Origin: Quillaja saponaria
Taxonomy: Eukaryota; Streptophyta; Magnoliopsida; Fabales; Quillajaceae
Reading direction: 5' to 3'
Length of the DNA: 64,000 bases
NCBI GenBank assembly: GCA_029379385.1
Contig: CM055606.1
Span: forward strand, 1,612,001 to 1,676,000
Both the position numbers and the translations under genes were made by a program. Below are positions 47,953-60,181 of this stretch, piece by piece; position 1 is the stretch's first letter, and each line of letters opens with the position of its first letter. A model generated the notes under the pieces. It saw only the letters and a program-made list of their open reading frames with translations. It had not been told where the DNA came from and ran no database searches.

Positions 47953-50091
47953 ATGGGTACCAACCAAAGAGTGAGCTTCTTTTCATTCTCCTTCTTTCTC
48001 CCAATCCTTCTAGCCATATTATCATCTGTGCCGTCCACTGTCTCAGGCAATGGGTTCTCTATCAGAGAAGCCACCGTTAGAGATCTCCAACTAGCATTCA
48101 AGTATAACAGACTCACGTCGAGGCAACTCGTTGAGTTCTATCTGGAACAAATCCACAGACTCAACCCAATTTTTCATGGGATTTCAGAGGTGAATCCAGA
48201 CGCACTAGACTTGGCTGATAAAGCTGATCAAGAACGTAGAACTAAAGCACCTGAGTCTCTATCTAGGCTGCATGGCATTCCTATTGTTCTCAAGGATAAC
48301 ATTGCAACCAAGGATAAGATGAATTCCACAGCTGGCTCGTTTGCACTTCTCGGTTCAGTTGTGCCACGGGATGCTGGTGTGGTGGCCAGGTTGAGAAAAG
48401 CTGGAGCTATCATTTTGGGGAAGGCAAGCATGACTGAGTGGTCTTTTTTCAGGTCGACCACTGCACCCATTGGTTGGAGTCCTAGGAGTGGACAAGGAAA
48501 GGTATCACCAGCTTTTTGAGTAATATTTTGATTATATGGTTATGCATCAAACAAGTATGATCTACTTTAAATTCTCTCGTTTTTTAATGCATCAAACAAG
48601 GGGTGAATCAAAATGTAGGTAACGAACTATACGGACAATCTATAGAGTGAACAAGAGATCTAGTTAAGTGTTAATGTGCAACAAAATACGTTTCCAAGTT
48701 GACAGTTTTGCACCTTGCAGAATGCTTACACATTGGGTAATCCATGCGGGTCTAGTAGTGGCTCAGCAATATCAGTCGCAACAAATATGGCAGCACTGTC
48801 ATTGGGTGTTGAGACTGATGACTCCATTATATGTCCATCCAGTAGGAACTCTGTTGTGGGCATCAAACCAACAGTTGGTCTCACAAGTAGATCAGGAGTA
48901 GTTGCAGTTTCTCCGAGACAAGACACAGTTGGGTAAGTTAATTATAAATACGCATCTGTCCTCACTAAGCTTACTTCCTAGTTAGAAAGCATTTTGACCA
49001 AGTTTCAGAGTAATAAAATTTCATTCTTTAGTGTTTAACTACGAAGGAAATGTCTGATTGTTTGTCATCTGTGTTGGATGGAACAGACCGATTTGCAGGA
49101 CAGTATCAGATGCAGCTTACGTTCTTGAAGCCATTGTAGGTGTTGACATCCATGATCATGCTACAATTAAAGCATCAAAGTACATCCCAAAAGGTGGGTA
49201 TGCTCAATTTCTAAGAATTGATGGACTAAGAGGAAAGAGATTAGGTGTAGTGAGAGATTTCGAGAACCTTCTTCATCTTAACCCCGGCGGTGTAAGTGCT
49301 TCCATAGAGACTTTCCATCAAAATCTAAACACATTAAGGTAATAACAATCACTTTGCACATTTCAATAATTCAATTTACTAGTCCAAATAAATTGTTTTA
49401 GTCTAAAATAACCATCTTCTTTCTGCAAATTCAGACAAAGAGGTGCAATACTGGTGGACAATTTGAAATTAGATAACATCACTGAATTATATTTCACTGA
49501 TTATGGTGAACTAGTTGCACTGAGAGCTGAATTCAAATTATCCTTGAATGCCTACCTAAAAGAGTTAATTGCCTCCCCTGTGCGATCCTTGGCGGATGTA
49601 ATAGAATTCAACAAGAATAACCCAGTATTGGTTAGTACCCTAAGCCCAGAAGGCCCTCCTCATATCTATACATGTGTTCAAGGTTCTATGCATAAATATA
49701 TCACTAACCCTAAATGTAATTGCAATTACAGGAAAAGATTGAGTATGGCCAAGACACCATGTTGCAAGCCCAAGCAACAAATGGAATTGGAAAAGCAGAG
49801 AAGGCAGCTCGGCAAAATTTAAAAAGACTGACCAAAAATGGGTTTGTGAAGTTAATGAAAAAGAATAAGCTAGATGCATTGGTGACTCCAGTTGACATCT
49901 CGTCTAGAATCCTTGCAATTGGGGGTTTCCCTGGAATAAGTGTCCCCGCAGGATATACCAAAGATGGGCCATTTGGTATTTGCTTTGGAGGATTAAAGGG
50001 TTCAGAGCCGAAGCTTATCGAGATCGCCTACGGCTTTGAGCAAGCCACTAAGATAAGAAAACCTCCTCCACTTCAAAATTTTAAGCTTTAG
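47953..50091 (+). CDS. Amidase E: secreted amidase-signature hydrolase, intact
   Basis: Exons 47953-48501, 48721-48932, 49087-49338, 49435-49630 and 49732-50091 have the same lengths as in copy D and join in frame to 522 residues. The N-terminus is a hydrophobic signal peptide. Catalytic Lys, cis-Ser and Ser correspond to K114, S195 and S218, and Asp again precedes the nucleophile (ETDDSI). Differences from D include NAYTLG for NPYTLG at the exon 2 start and VATNMA for VAANMA. The protein is closest to copy C, its partner in the duplicated block. Intron 1 has the donor AAG/GTATCA, one base shorter than in the other copies. Only the broken dirigent gene lies downstream. The substrate is unknown. 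Confidence 0.92.
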
Positions 50092-50221
50092 AACAACCAC
50101 AATTTTAATAGTAATTGAGACTTCTAGCAAGGAATAAGAGCATTTTTCTCACAATAAGAATATAAAATTGATCAAGTAATGTAATATGAATCATGTAGAT
50201 CTTTAGAATTGAATATCAGTA
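50092..50221 (+). other. Amidase E 3' region
   Basis: Shared tail, parallel to 23335-23465. Confidence 0.5.
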
Positions 50222-50500
50222 AGCTTTGAAAAGTTGAAGAGAGACAATAGGCTTGATGTATTGGTCAATTGGTGACTCCTTGTGCTTCTGTTGCCTTTGT
50301 CCACTCTACTGGAGGAATCCCAGGAATCATTATCACTGCAGAACACGACAGTAAGGGAATTACTTCTGAATTTAATTTGGGGATTATAGGTTTCCTAGCC
50401 AAAGCTTATTCAAAATGCATTTTGCTTTGAGCAAGCAACCAAGATCAGGAAGCCTTCTTCAAAACTTGAAGGCTTAAAGCAGCCTCCACTCATATTTTAA
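50222..50500 (+). pseudogene. Relict of a divergent amidase last exon (block E)
   Basis: Parallel to 23466-23737. The best frame reads ASVAFVHSTGGIPGI and AEHDSKGI, with a frameshift before it and stops after it. It preserves more of the old reading than the block C copy. Confidence 0.65.
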
Positions 50501-51492
50501 CTACATGAGCAGCTTAAAATTTGTTGGAATGTTTGTTGTTGTAATCAGTGTTTACATGTTAAAATGTTATCAAGTACTAGATCCTCTTAATTTATAGTAG
50601 AGTTAACTTATGCCAAGAAAGAACTCCAAAGCAGTAGTTGCATAGTGGCATGGTGCATACTCAATATCAAATCAAACGCTATAAACAAAAACAATGTAAC
50701 TGAAAAAGTATTTTTCAACTTGATACAAGCCATGATAAACATTAGTAAAAATATTGATTTTTTTCTACCAATTTAAGAAAAACGTATATGGAAAGTTTTA
50801 GTATTTATTACTATGATCGAAAATAATTTTAGCCTTAAGCAAATAAGAAGTTATCATTTTTAGAATATCTCGAGGGATTTATTTATTCTGTGCCACAGGG
50901 CACAAGATAGGACACCTACAAAGGATTGTTATTTATTTTCTTAAAATGAATAGTATGCGGCACTATTTTCTTGTGTTTATTGCAAGCACCCATTAGAAAA
51001 ACTGAAATAAAAATTATATAGCTAATTATGATCATGAAGGGCGTTATAGATCTGGTAGCAAGTTAAAAAGCAAAAAATTGGCCAAAATGAATGAAATGCT
51101 GCAATAAAAGCATTGCCAAGTTCACATAGTATTCAAGTGAATGTGGACCAAAGGGAGGGGAAATGGGTAATATCAAATCAAAAACATTCATTGTGTCTCC
51201 ATGAGTTACTCACTTTCCCTTCTTTGAGTCCTCTCCCTTTCCATTTTTACACCATCTTCTCTGTTGCCATTCTAATAAATCCGTTTCCAGAAATAAAATA
51301 AAACCCTTGATTTTTAAACAATGAGAAATTCCTTAATTTTCTATCAAAAAATTGGTTAATTGAATCAGAAACAATTATCACCTTATAGAAAAGTTTCAAG
51401 GATTAAAGTAATTAAAGATATGAAATTTATCTATACAATCATCACATTCTTGTGTTTTGACTGAGAAGCAGATTGAGAAAATTCAAAGAAAA
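50501..51492. other. Spacer and single-copy dirigent upstream region
   Basis: Parallel to 23738-24946, but the 287-bp upstream unit is single (about 51.06-51.35 kb) and the TATA box is altered to TATACAA. Confidence 0.6.
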
Positions 51493-52063
51493 GTGGAAAG
51501 CAAACTTACTCTAATTTTGGCTTTGATTCTCTGCTCTGCCACCATCCCAGTCCAGAGCAATTACTACTCAGAGAGCAAATCCGTAATCTGAGCTGAAGGA
51601 GCAAGTGACCAATCTTGAATTCTACCTCTTTGACGTTCTTACCGGCAAAAACCCCACCGCCTTTCTAATGGCAAAACCTAATAACACCATCCCTTCTAAA
51701 TATGCATCAAACCCATTTGTTCCGTATACGCCGTCGACGATCCTCTGAGAACAGGCCCTTAAACAAATTCAAAGATAATTGGAAATGCAAAGGGTCTCTA
51801 CGTGTCGTCTAGCCTAGACGATAGTCAATTTACAATAGTGTTGTACATGGATTTTGCTTTTACCACTGGTAAATTTAACAGCAGCTCCATTACCGTGTTA
51901 TCTAGAAATCCGGTGACGGAGCCAACAGGGGAGTTGGCGGTGGTGGGAGGGAAGTTTAGGTTTGCCAAAGGGTTCGCTGAGGTTAAGAGTTAAGACCCAT
52001 TTCATCAATGTCACAACTGAGGATGGTATTCTCAACTACAAGGTCACTGTGTTCCATTATTAG
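51493..52063 (+). pseudogene. Dirigent pseudogene
   Basis: This is the block E counterpart of the intact dirigent gene at 24947-25516. The start codon has changed from ATG to GTG. A one-base insertion near codon 31 (GTAATCTGAG against GTAACTGAG) brings a TGA into frame. Small deletions follow at CCATTTGTTCCGTATACG and in the GGAGGAAGAGGG segment. There is also a short duplication at GTTAAGAGTTAAG. The DIR core DDSQFTIVLYMDFAFTTGKF survives in one frame. No intact dirigent protein can be made. Confidence 0.93.
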
Positions 52064-52735
52064 CTTAATTACTGGTTCTCCTTCGTAAAGATCGATTTGT
52101 CTTCGTTTTTAAACATTTCGACCATAATGGACATATTCATATATGCTTACAAATTAATCAAAAAATTTGACCAAAATGAATTTAATGTTTTTTCTTTTTC
52201 AATCAAATTGAATGATGTAATTTTATATAAGGCATTGTAATTTTATGATATTTGTTCTATTTGTCTACCTCTACTGACAGGTTGCTGGTGTGTTTAATTA
52301 AAATTTGTGTTCAATATAATGATATTATTCAACTCTATTATTTTTCATGTGCACACAAAAGAGCTTGAAGAAGAGAACTCTTTATTAATACTAAAGAGCT
52401 TAGAAGTTTTGCTTGATGGTTTATAAATGAGCTACCCCTCTATTTATATAATTCCACCTTCTTAATCAATTATAAAGATTTATTACATCCAATTATAAAG
52501 TTCTTTATTTATATTACTCTACCCCTTAACCATTATAAAGATTTATTATATCCAACAATAAAGAATCCTCCTCTAGCTCCGTAAAAATATTTAAATATTT
52601 ACAAGTTTTCACAAAAATCGTCAATAGATTACAAATCTCTATATATGTCTACAACATTTTAGAATTCTCAATAGTGCATTCTAGAGAACTCTAGTGACTT
52701 GTAGAAAATCTTTATACGCACAACGTAATCATCCA
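52064..52735. other. Spacer after block E
   Basis: Similarity to block C ends near 52.15 kb. 52.38-52.62 kb contains internally repeated TTATAAAGATTTATTA words. No gene seen. Confidence 0.5.
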
Positions 52736-52737
52736 GT

Positions 52738-53578
52738 TTAGAGTTGTAATTTCAATCGAATAGTTTCAAATATTCTATTATTTTTATTTGAATTTGAATT
52801 TCACTATCAAATTCAAATACCTAATCGAATTTAAAATGATATTTGAATTGAAGGAATATTCAAATATTTAAATTTCCCTTGCCTAAAAGAATTTTATAAG
52901 AAAATTTCTTGTTTAAAAATATGAATAAAATAAAATAAATAATTTTTTAGTAATATTATAATTACATACCATTAGAAAAAAGTTACATGTACAGAATAAT
53001 ACAAATAGTCTTAACACACAAAACAATTAACACCATATTAAGACTAACCACTATTGCACTATGTATTTCTTCACTAACTTGGTTACAAAATGTCGCTTAC
53101 ATATTGTATATCTTCACCCATAGCAATTGGCTACCCCAACTTGATATAAATAGTTGTATATGAAAGGAATGAGAATTGAGGCTAGAATGAAGTTATGAAG
53201 AATAAAGACTGATGTCTCTCATCTGTGAAGAAATGAACATCTCGGTGGAGGAGACTAATAAGTAGTAACTTGTAAGGTTATGGTTAGTAAAATAGGTAAA
53301 GTAAAAATTATAAAAGTAAATTTTTTTTTTTAAATAAATACAAATAATTATATAAAAGTAGTAATTATATGTAATTAATTTTAAAAAATATCAAATAGTC
53401 ACTTTTGGTCGAATATCGAATTGATTACTATATCATTTGAATTTAAATTTGAACTCGAAAAACTATTTGTATTTGATTTGAATTCATATTTAAATCCACT
53501 TCAAATTCGAATAATTAAATCGAATTCAAATCACAAATATTGAATAATTTGATTTGAATTCCAATTCTATTCATTTAA
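52738..53578 (-). mobile_element. AATTCGAAT-rich repeat element, copy 1
   Basis: The reverse complement of this stretch matches 57690-58575 from end to end. Both ends are built of AAATTCAAAT/ATTCGAATT words, and the centre carries the unique GTTGGGGTAGCCAA(T/C)GGC segment. No coding capacity was seen. The outer TAGGGCT(A/G)GAATT(T/C)GAATT-type end is reminiscent of hAT-type MITEs. Confidence 0.65.
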
Positions 53579-53589
53579 TTGTCTAAATG

Positions 53590-53735
53590 TCTCCAGGTAA
53601 GCGGAGCCATTACTGTCGTGCTGGTTATTGAAACAATGGAATATGCCATTTGGGATATGCTTTGGAGAGTTGAAGGGTACAAAACCAAGACTGACGGAGA
53701 TTGCTTATGCTTTGAACACGCAACAATGAAATTCT
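53590..53735 (+). pseudogene. Amidase last-exon relict, far right
   Basis: One frame reads NMPFGICFGELKGTKPRLTE then IAYAL, matching PFGICFGGLKGSEPKLIEIAY of the intact copies but diverged. It ends in TGA. ITV from the preceding strand is visible in another frame. It begins exactly at the edge of the AATTCGAAT repeat. Confidence 0.75.
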
Positions 53736-53764
53736 TGGTCTCATTTATTTTCATGATAGTTTAA

Positions 53765-54299
53765 TTCTAAACTTGATCAACAAGCTAGTGTCATTCATGA
53801 AACAACTAAGGTTTTTAATAAATGATCACAAAGTAATTGTTTGGTTGGTTAGATGTTGACTCGAAAATAATACAACATTACTGGGTTATTAGCATAAATG
53901 AGTTTAGGTAGACAATAATTAAATATGATTACAATGTTACAACTTGATCAATCAACCCAAAATGACACGATTAGACCCTAAGCTAAATATTTTGGGATTG
54001 ACCAAATTATAGTACGACGTACATATTAATTCATTTGAATTATTCAAAAACAAATATACTCAATTAATATTTAATTTTTAAACCTTTTCTTATATAATTT
54101 ATGCGAAGTATGACAGTTATATTTGTAAAATTACAATGAATATAGCAAAGCTTACTTCAATCTTATAAAACTTAGACATAAATTTTTCACTCTGACAAGT
54201 TATTAAATCTTATAGTCCAACACGAAATTAAATCTACCTTCAAAATGTAAAGGGGGTATTAGACAATTTCAATAAATTTGAATTCTTTTCTAATTTGTT
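53765..54299. other. Spacer
   Basis: 53.87-53.99 kb is shared with about 4.76-4.86 kb. No gene seen. Confidence 0.5.
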
Positions 54300-54309
54300 G
54301 AGTTGTTAT

Positions 54310-54600
54310 TAAGAAAATCTAGAGGCTGCTTAGGCTTCTTGTGCTGGCACTAGCTGTGCTTGTGACCCTATCATTGAATTTTAAACCAAATTAACAAAGC
54401 TAGTAGGGTATCGCCTGATGAAGGGAACATGATATTGGACAAAGAACTTGGCATGCAGTCTCTTCAGAAGGGTGCTGTCCCTCCCTCTGGACATTCTGGT
54501 TGCACTAACATTCCGGCAGCGGTGGAATTGGCTGTCTAGTGAAGCAAATGAATGTTGCCGGTGATGCTTTTTGCGCTTATCCTCAGCTCATGCGTATGGT
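54310..54600 (+). pseudogene. Possible small secreted peptide gene relict
   Basis: Three fragments lie in order but in different frames. The first is a hydrophobic run RLLRLLVLALAVLVTLSLNF like a signal peptide, with a TAG just before it. The second is SPDEGNMILDKELGMQSLQ continuing to KGAVPPSGHSGCTNIP. The third is GGIGCLVKQMNVAG in the next frame. The PPSG.SGCT.IP..G core followed by a Cys and M.VAG reminds me of short plant secreted peptides with a conserved PPSGPSGCT-type C-terminus. This is from memory and no family name is claimed. It is broken by at least two frame changes. Confidence 0.4.
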
Positions 54601-57600
54601 TCCTTTCAAAAAAAATTTCTTTCCCCATTTTATAGGATTCTTAAGAGGAGGTTGACTCATAACCAAAATGAACTCAAAATATCTTCGGTGAATCTTAAAA
54701 TATTAGTATGGTTATTAAGGTATGTTGATATTTTGGATTTTAAACTTTTAAAATTATTGCAAGTTTTTTAATCTTGTGAATGATTTTTCTTTGATCATAT
54801 CAAATATGTATATTAATTAAGATATGTATAAACTGATTTGAACACTATCTTATATTTAAATATTAAAAAAATCTTATGTAAAAAGTGACTTTAATTAATT
54901 ATATGGGCTTAAAATTTAAGAAACTGCATTATTGTTGCCATCAATTTGATAAACTATTATTTCAGACCAAATTAATAGTATCTTTCACTAATAACGGGTT
55001 GATTTTATCCGAAAAGTAGCTATAAAAGCTTTTTTCAAACTTATTTAGCAGTTAGTGATAAATTTATATTCTCAGAAATGACTGTAGTCGCGTTTGGATG
55101 AACCCTCCAAGCTTTGACCTCGATATAGGTGCGATGAGAATTTTTTCAAATAAATAATAGTAGTGATGTAGATATAATATTTTCTGCCCGTCTTATCTTT
55201 TCTATTTTGTTTATCCAAAATGTAAAATAGTATCTTTCAAGCATTAGAATAATAGTTTATTCAAGAAAACACAAGGACGGATTGATAACTGCTCTCAAAT
55301 TACTAGCACACAGCAACTTGGGCTTCTTAGCACTCTACCAAGATATTGGGCTAAGAAGTAAGAACTCACATAAACTCCCAGGCTGAGTAATACTCTTTAA
55401 GTAAGTTGGGCTTTTATAGACCGGCCGCCTCCGCTCAGAAACCTTTTGCTGCTTTGAATCACTGCCCATTAATGAAGATGGAGATGATTAATAGACAACG
55501 ATATCAATTTTCGTGTGGGTAGTGATTGTTCATAAATCATAAGTTGACCAAAATGATATTTTCATTTTATATTTATTTTTTGTTAAAGAAAAGTGATACA
55601 AAAACTTATTTATAAGTAGTTTTAAATATCAGTTAACATTAGTAAGAGTGGGTTTGGGTTGGCAATGAGGTGGAGACCATGGTCATAAACTATGGCCTCA
55701 ACTTGCTGTTTATTTGGGTTGTCCAATATGACCATGATTGAAAAGTTATTTTGTGTACAAATTATTAAAATGATAATACTTTTTTTATATTAAAAATTAA
55801 TAATTTGTTATAATTTTTGATTTTTAATTAAATTTAAAACTACTTTTTTTTAATTGAGTTTTGATTTCTATTTAGTTGTGACAATTGGAAGAGTTGGAGG
55901 GATAATGTTGTAATTTTTAAATTGTTTAAGGGGTAAAAAGAAAAAAAAAAGTAATGGTCACATTTGTGAGTGTTGGAGGGATAAGGGTGAATTTTTTTTA
56001 AAAAAGGTAAGGGACAAAAAAGAAAGAAAAAATTCCTAACGGTGACAAGTTGAAAGGATAAGGTTGAAATTTTTTTAAAATGGTAAAGAAAAAAAAAATC
56101 TTAAGGGTAACAAGGTGGGAATTTTTGGAGAAGGCAAAGGGCAAATGACTCATATAGGAGTTTGTTTTTATATGTTTTATTTGTTTTATGATGTAAAATT
56201 AGAATTTAAGGTTTTATGTATTAGTATTTACTATTATATTTTTAGTTTTTATGTTATTTACGCTTCTAGCTTAGGTTTTATGTAATGCCTATAAAAAAGC
56301 TTAGCGTGCGTTTGTTTATGGACCTTTTGAAGACCTTCGAAAAATTGAATATTAAGTATTGATTGAAAGCTTTCTCAAACCCTAATTTCATCTAGTTTTC
56401 CTCTCAATTTCTTGCTTCCCTACCTATTCCTTCTCCCTTCTCCCCTTTTCTCTCTATTTCCCCCAAAATCATACATTGTCCTACATCGGCAAATTTGGAA
56501 AGAAAAAGCAACTCTCACGGCCTGGGCTACTACAACCAAGAAGCTTGGCTAGGTGGAGCTTCTTAGACGTGCAACCCAAGCCTGCCAAAATGCAAGATGT
56601 GGCTCGACAAACGGGCCAAGACTACATCTGAAGTGGCTTAAGCCTCTTTAGGCCATGAAAAGCACATTCGTGGATGTTGGCCAAACGGGCCCTAAGAATG
56701 AAAATCTTGTTTTTCAATTTTAGGGAAGGGTTATGTACAAGGAGTTGTTTTTTATATGTACATCAATACTTTTTCGAATACATTAGTAATAAGAATTAAT
56801 ATTTGATATACTGCTGGTGTATCTAAATTTTACATCATCAATAGATAAAAGAGTAGCATGTATCACTATTAGGGTGGAGTTACATACACTAGAGTTTGAG
56901 AAATAATATTTTGACTTTGTACATTTTTTGTATTGGTCAAAATTGAGGAGAAGATTTGAAAATAACCCACTGAATTTCATAGAAATGCATATTGAACTCA
57001 TTGGTTTTGACAAAATAAATTGAATATTAGATATTTTACTTAAAAATATGTAAATTACAATTTATATAAAATTAAATTAGTACTTAGTTTGAATTTTAAG
57101 AAAATGGAGGTCCCCATTTCATGTAGTTGATAGTAAAATAAAATTGTGAGTTTTAAACAATTTATGTTGCCAATAGTTAGACCATAGCGTTTCTAATTAA
57201 TTGTTTATAACTAAAAAACAAATTAAATATTTCATTTTTCTTTATATTTTAAGAGCACGTGCTGTTAAAAAACTGAGCGATACAACTGAGAATTCGCATG
57301 TATGATCTTTAACAAACAATTGGTAAAAAAAATTAAATTAAATAAATAAATCCTTATAAATACCTTTTAGCAAATTTAAAACTAACTAGTTTAGATCGAG
57401 AATAATAATCTCTCTGTATATATATTGACCCCACTCAGTAAATTTTCCAGTTCTGCCACTGATTACTAATAAGTAAATATTTAATCCATTATTTTTGTAC
57501 AGAATTTTACGCTATTAGCTACTATGATCATGACACCTCATTTTATTTGAATAAAATTAACGAGTGGTGGATATAATTAAGGGTGGTGGTAAATGTGACA

Positions 57601-57689
57601 TTTTCATATTTACTGATATTGTAAAAATTCTTTACACAGATAGTGGATGAAACATTAAATCATTTCTAATACTAGCATGTCAGGCTATG
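54601..57689. other. AT-rich spacer with decayed repeats
   Basis: No gene recognised. 55.92-56.13 kb has three loose copies of a GGATAAGG/TTTTTTAAAA/AAGGGTAA unit. 56.50-56.70 kb is a less AT-rich stretch with CTACATCGGCAAAT and several CGGGCC words, probably repeat-derived. No terminal repeats were fixed. Confidence 0.45.
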
Positions 57690-58575
57690 TTTCAATTTAA
57701 ATTATTCGATGTTTGAATTTGAATTCGATTTAATTATTCGAATTTGAAGTGGATTTGAATATGAATTCAAATCAAATACAAATAGTTTTTAGAGTTCGAG
57801 TTTAAATTTAAATCATATTCAAATGATGTAGTATTCAATTCTATATTTGACCAAATTATTCGATTGGCTATTTGATTGACTATTTGATATTTATTACAAA
57901 TTAATTACATAAAATTACGACTTTTATATAGCCATTTGTATTTATTTAATTTTTTAAAAATTATTATGTTTATAATTTTTTACTTTACCTATTTTACCAT
58001 TCATAACCTTACTAGTTACTACTTACTAGTCTTTTCCACTGAGCAATTTTTTTCTTCAGAGGTGAGAGACATCAGCTCTTTCCTTTTCATAATTTCATTC
58101 TAGTCTCAATGTTCGTTCCTTTCATACGACTATATTTATATCAAGTTGGGGTAGCCAATGGCTAGTGGTGAAATATACAATATGTGTGAGACATTTTGTA
58201 ACCACATTAGTGAAGAAATACATGGTGTGATAGTGGTTAGTCTTAATATAGTGTTTTTGTGTCTTAAGATTATTTGTATTTTTTTTTATTTTTTATTTTT
58301 GTCTATTTCAGTATGGTGGTCCATGTAGCTTTTTTATAATGATTTTATAATTTAATATTCACTGCTCAACTGAAAATTACTTTATTTTATTCATGTTCTT
58401 AAATAAAAAATTTTCATATAAAATTATTTTACGCAATAAAAATTCAAATATTCGAATTCAAATTCAAATATCATTTTAGATTCAATTAGATATTCAAATT
58501 TGAATTTGAACTTAATAGTTAAATTCAAATTCAAATATAAATAGTAGAGTATTCAAAACTATTCAATTCAAATTC
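57690..58575 (+). mobile_element. AATTCGAAT-rich repeat element, copy 2 (inverted to copy 1)
   Basis: Reverse-complement partner of 52738-53578, including the central GTTGGGGTAGCCAATGGC segment. The right end reads AAATTCTAGCCCTAC. A third, shorter scrap of the same type lies at about 59.29-59.40 kb. Confidence 0.65.
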
Positions 58576-60181
58576 TAGCCCTACCTGCATCTATTACATT
58601 AACACTAACTATGATCACCCTTGTTTTTAATTACTTACCAAAAAAAAAAAAAAAGTTGAGTGGGATGTTGTGTTATAATATAGAAATAGGCCATGATAGA
58701 ATATATTGAGTGAATCAGATTATAACTCCTCTAATTAAGGGTTGTTACCTTTGTCTATTATAGACAACAAGACAATCTTAACTAATTGAGTTTAATAATA
58801 TAGAGTTGCTTTTCCAATACAATACAGCTCTGAGGTTAGGAATTAGGAAGTACTCCTGGTTACGTACATTTTATTGAAAACACATACACAGAATTAATTA
58901 TATATATATATATATATATATACATATATATAGGGAGTAATAATCAAATTGGAACCCTAACTAATAAATTAACCAATTATGGGCAGTGCCCTTGTAACAC
59001 CATGTGCATCAACCCAAACACGAACTCTTATGCACAAGAATTCTTGGGTAACAATTGTTCCTCAAATGTAATCACAATAGTGCTTAGCCAGTACTTTGAG
59101 TGGTCCAGCGACACTTGTTATCCTTGCTTATATAAGAGGTCCAAGAGTCGACTCTCCTTGAAGGCCTACTTGGGGGTTTATTTGCCCTTTACCTCTCCAA
59201 AAAAAAAAAAAAAAAGACATAAGGTTCTCAATCTCAATAGTTGATGCAACAACTATCTGTTAGCCAACAAGCTTTCTCTATAAACTCTTCCCAAATTCGA
59301 ATTCAAATTCGAATATGAATATTTGAACAATGCCCTATTCGAGTACATGAATCTAAATTTGAACAGTGGCCTATTTGAGACTATTAGATTCGAATTCCAG
59401 CCTTAGGTGTAAACATTAAAAGATGCCAAAAGTGTTTTGTGAACAATATTTCCACTTATTAGTGGAGTTGCATGAGATTTTATTTTATTTTTTTTCTAAG
59501 AGTGTCGTTCACGAAACACCCTTCTTTGTAAATTTAGCAGTTCTTATAACAATGGCATATATATATATATATGGGAAATCCTAACATATACTAATACTAG
59601 CCCCATCATAATAGAGTTAGTATAAAACATTATAATTGTAGTATAAAATAGAGAAAATGAGATAAGTTTTATAAGAGATTGATTTTTTTAAAATAGTTGA
59701 TTACTTGAAGTTAACAATGAGTGAATTTTTTTTGTTTCTTGTTAATTTTTTTTCTTAATTAAAGAAAAAAGTGAATAGTTTCTAATAAATAATAGAATTT
59801 TAGTTTAAAAAGATGTCAAAATTTAAGTGCACATTACCCTCCCTCCCTTTTAGTATGTTATTTGAACTAAAAGCTATGTTAAAAAGTCAAAAGACCATAA
59901 GGGTGTCCTGACTTTTAATATAGCATAGATAGATCATATATGAATGAATGTTATCAATGTTCACATTTTTAAGTAAACCAAAAACTCTGAACTTTTTTAA
60001 CAATCCTTAAAAGTGTAAGGATATTTTAGAGATTTCAAGGGAAATTCACATTCTCATTTCCTCAATCAATAATGACTCCTAACTCCCAGTAGCCCATATC
60101 TCTCGATCTCCCCTTACTCTATTACCAATAATAAGAGAAAAATTTGGACTTTTTTTTCTACAAAATTCATCCATATTCAAG
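58576..60181. other. AT-rich spacer
   Basis: (TA)n runs lie at about 58.90-58.93 and 59.56-59.57 kb. 59.29-59.40 kb is a fragment of the AATTCGAAT element. No gene recognised. Confidence 0.5.

Noticed and set aside
53579..53764. Novel 61-residue protein
   Set aside because: The neighbouring frame shows it is an amidase last-exon relict (PFGICFGELKG); the open frame is its shadow.
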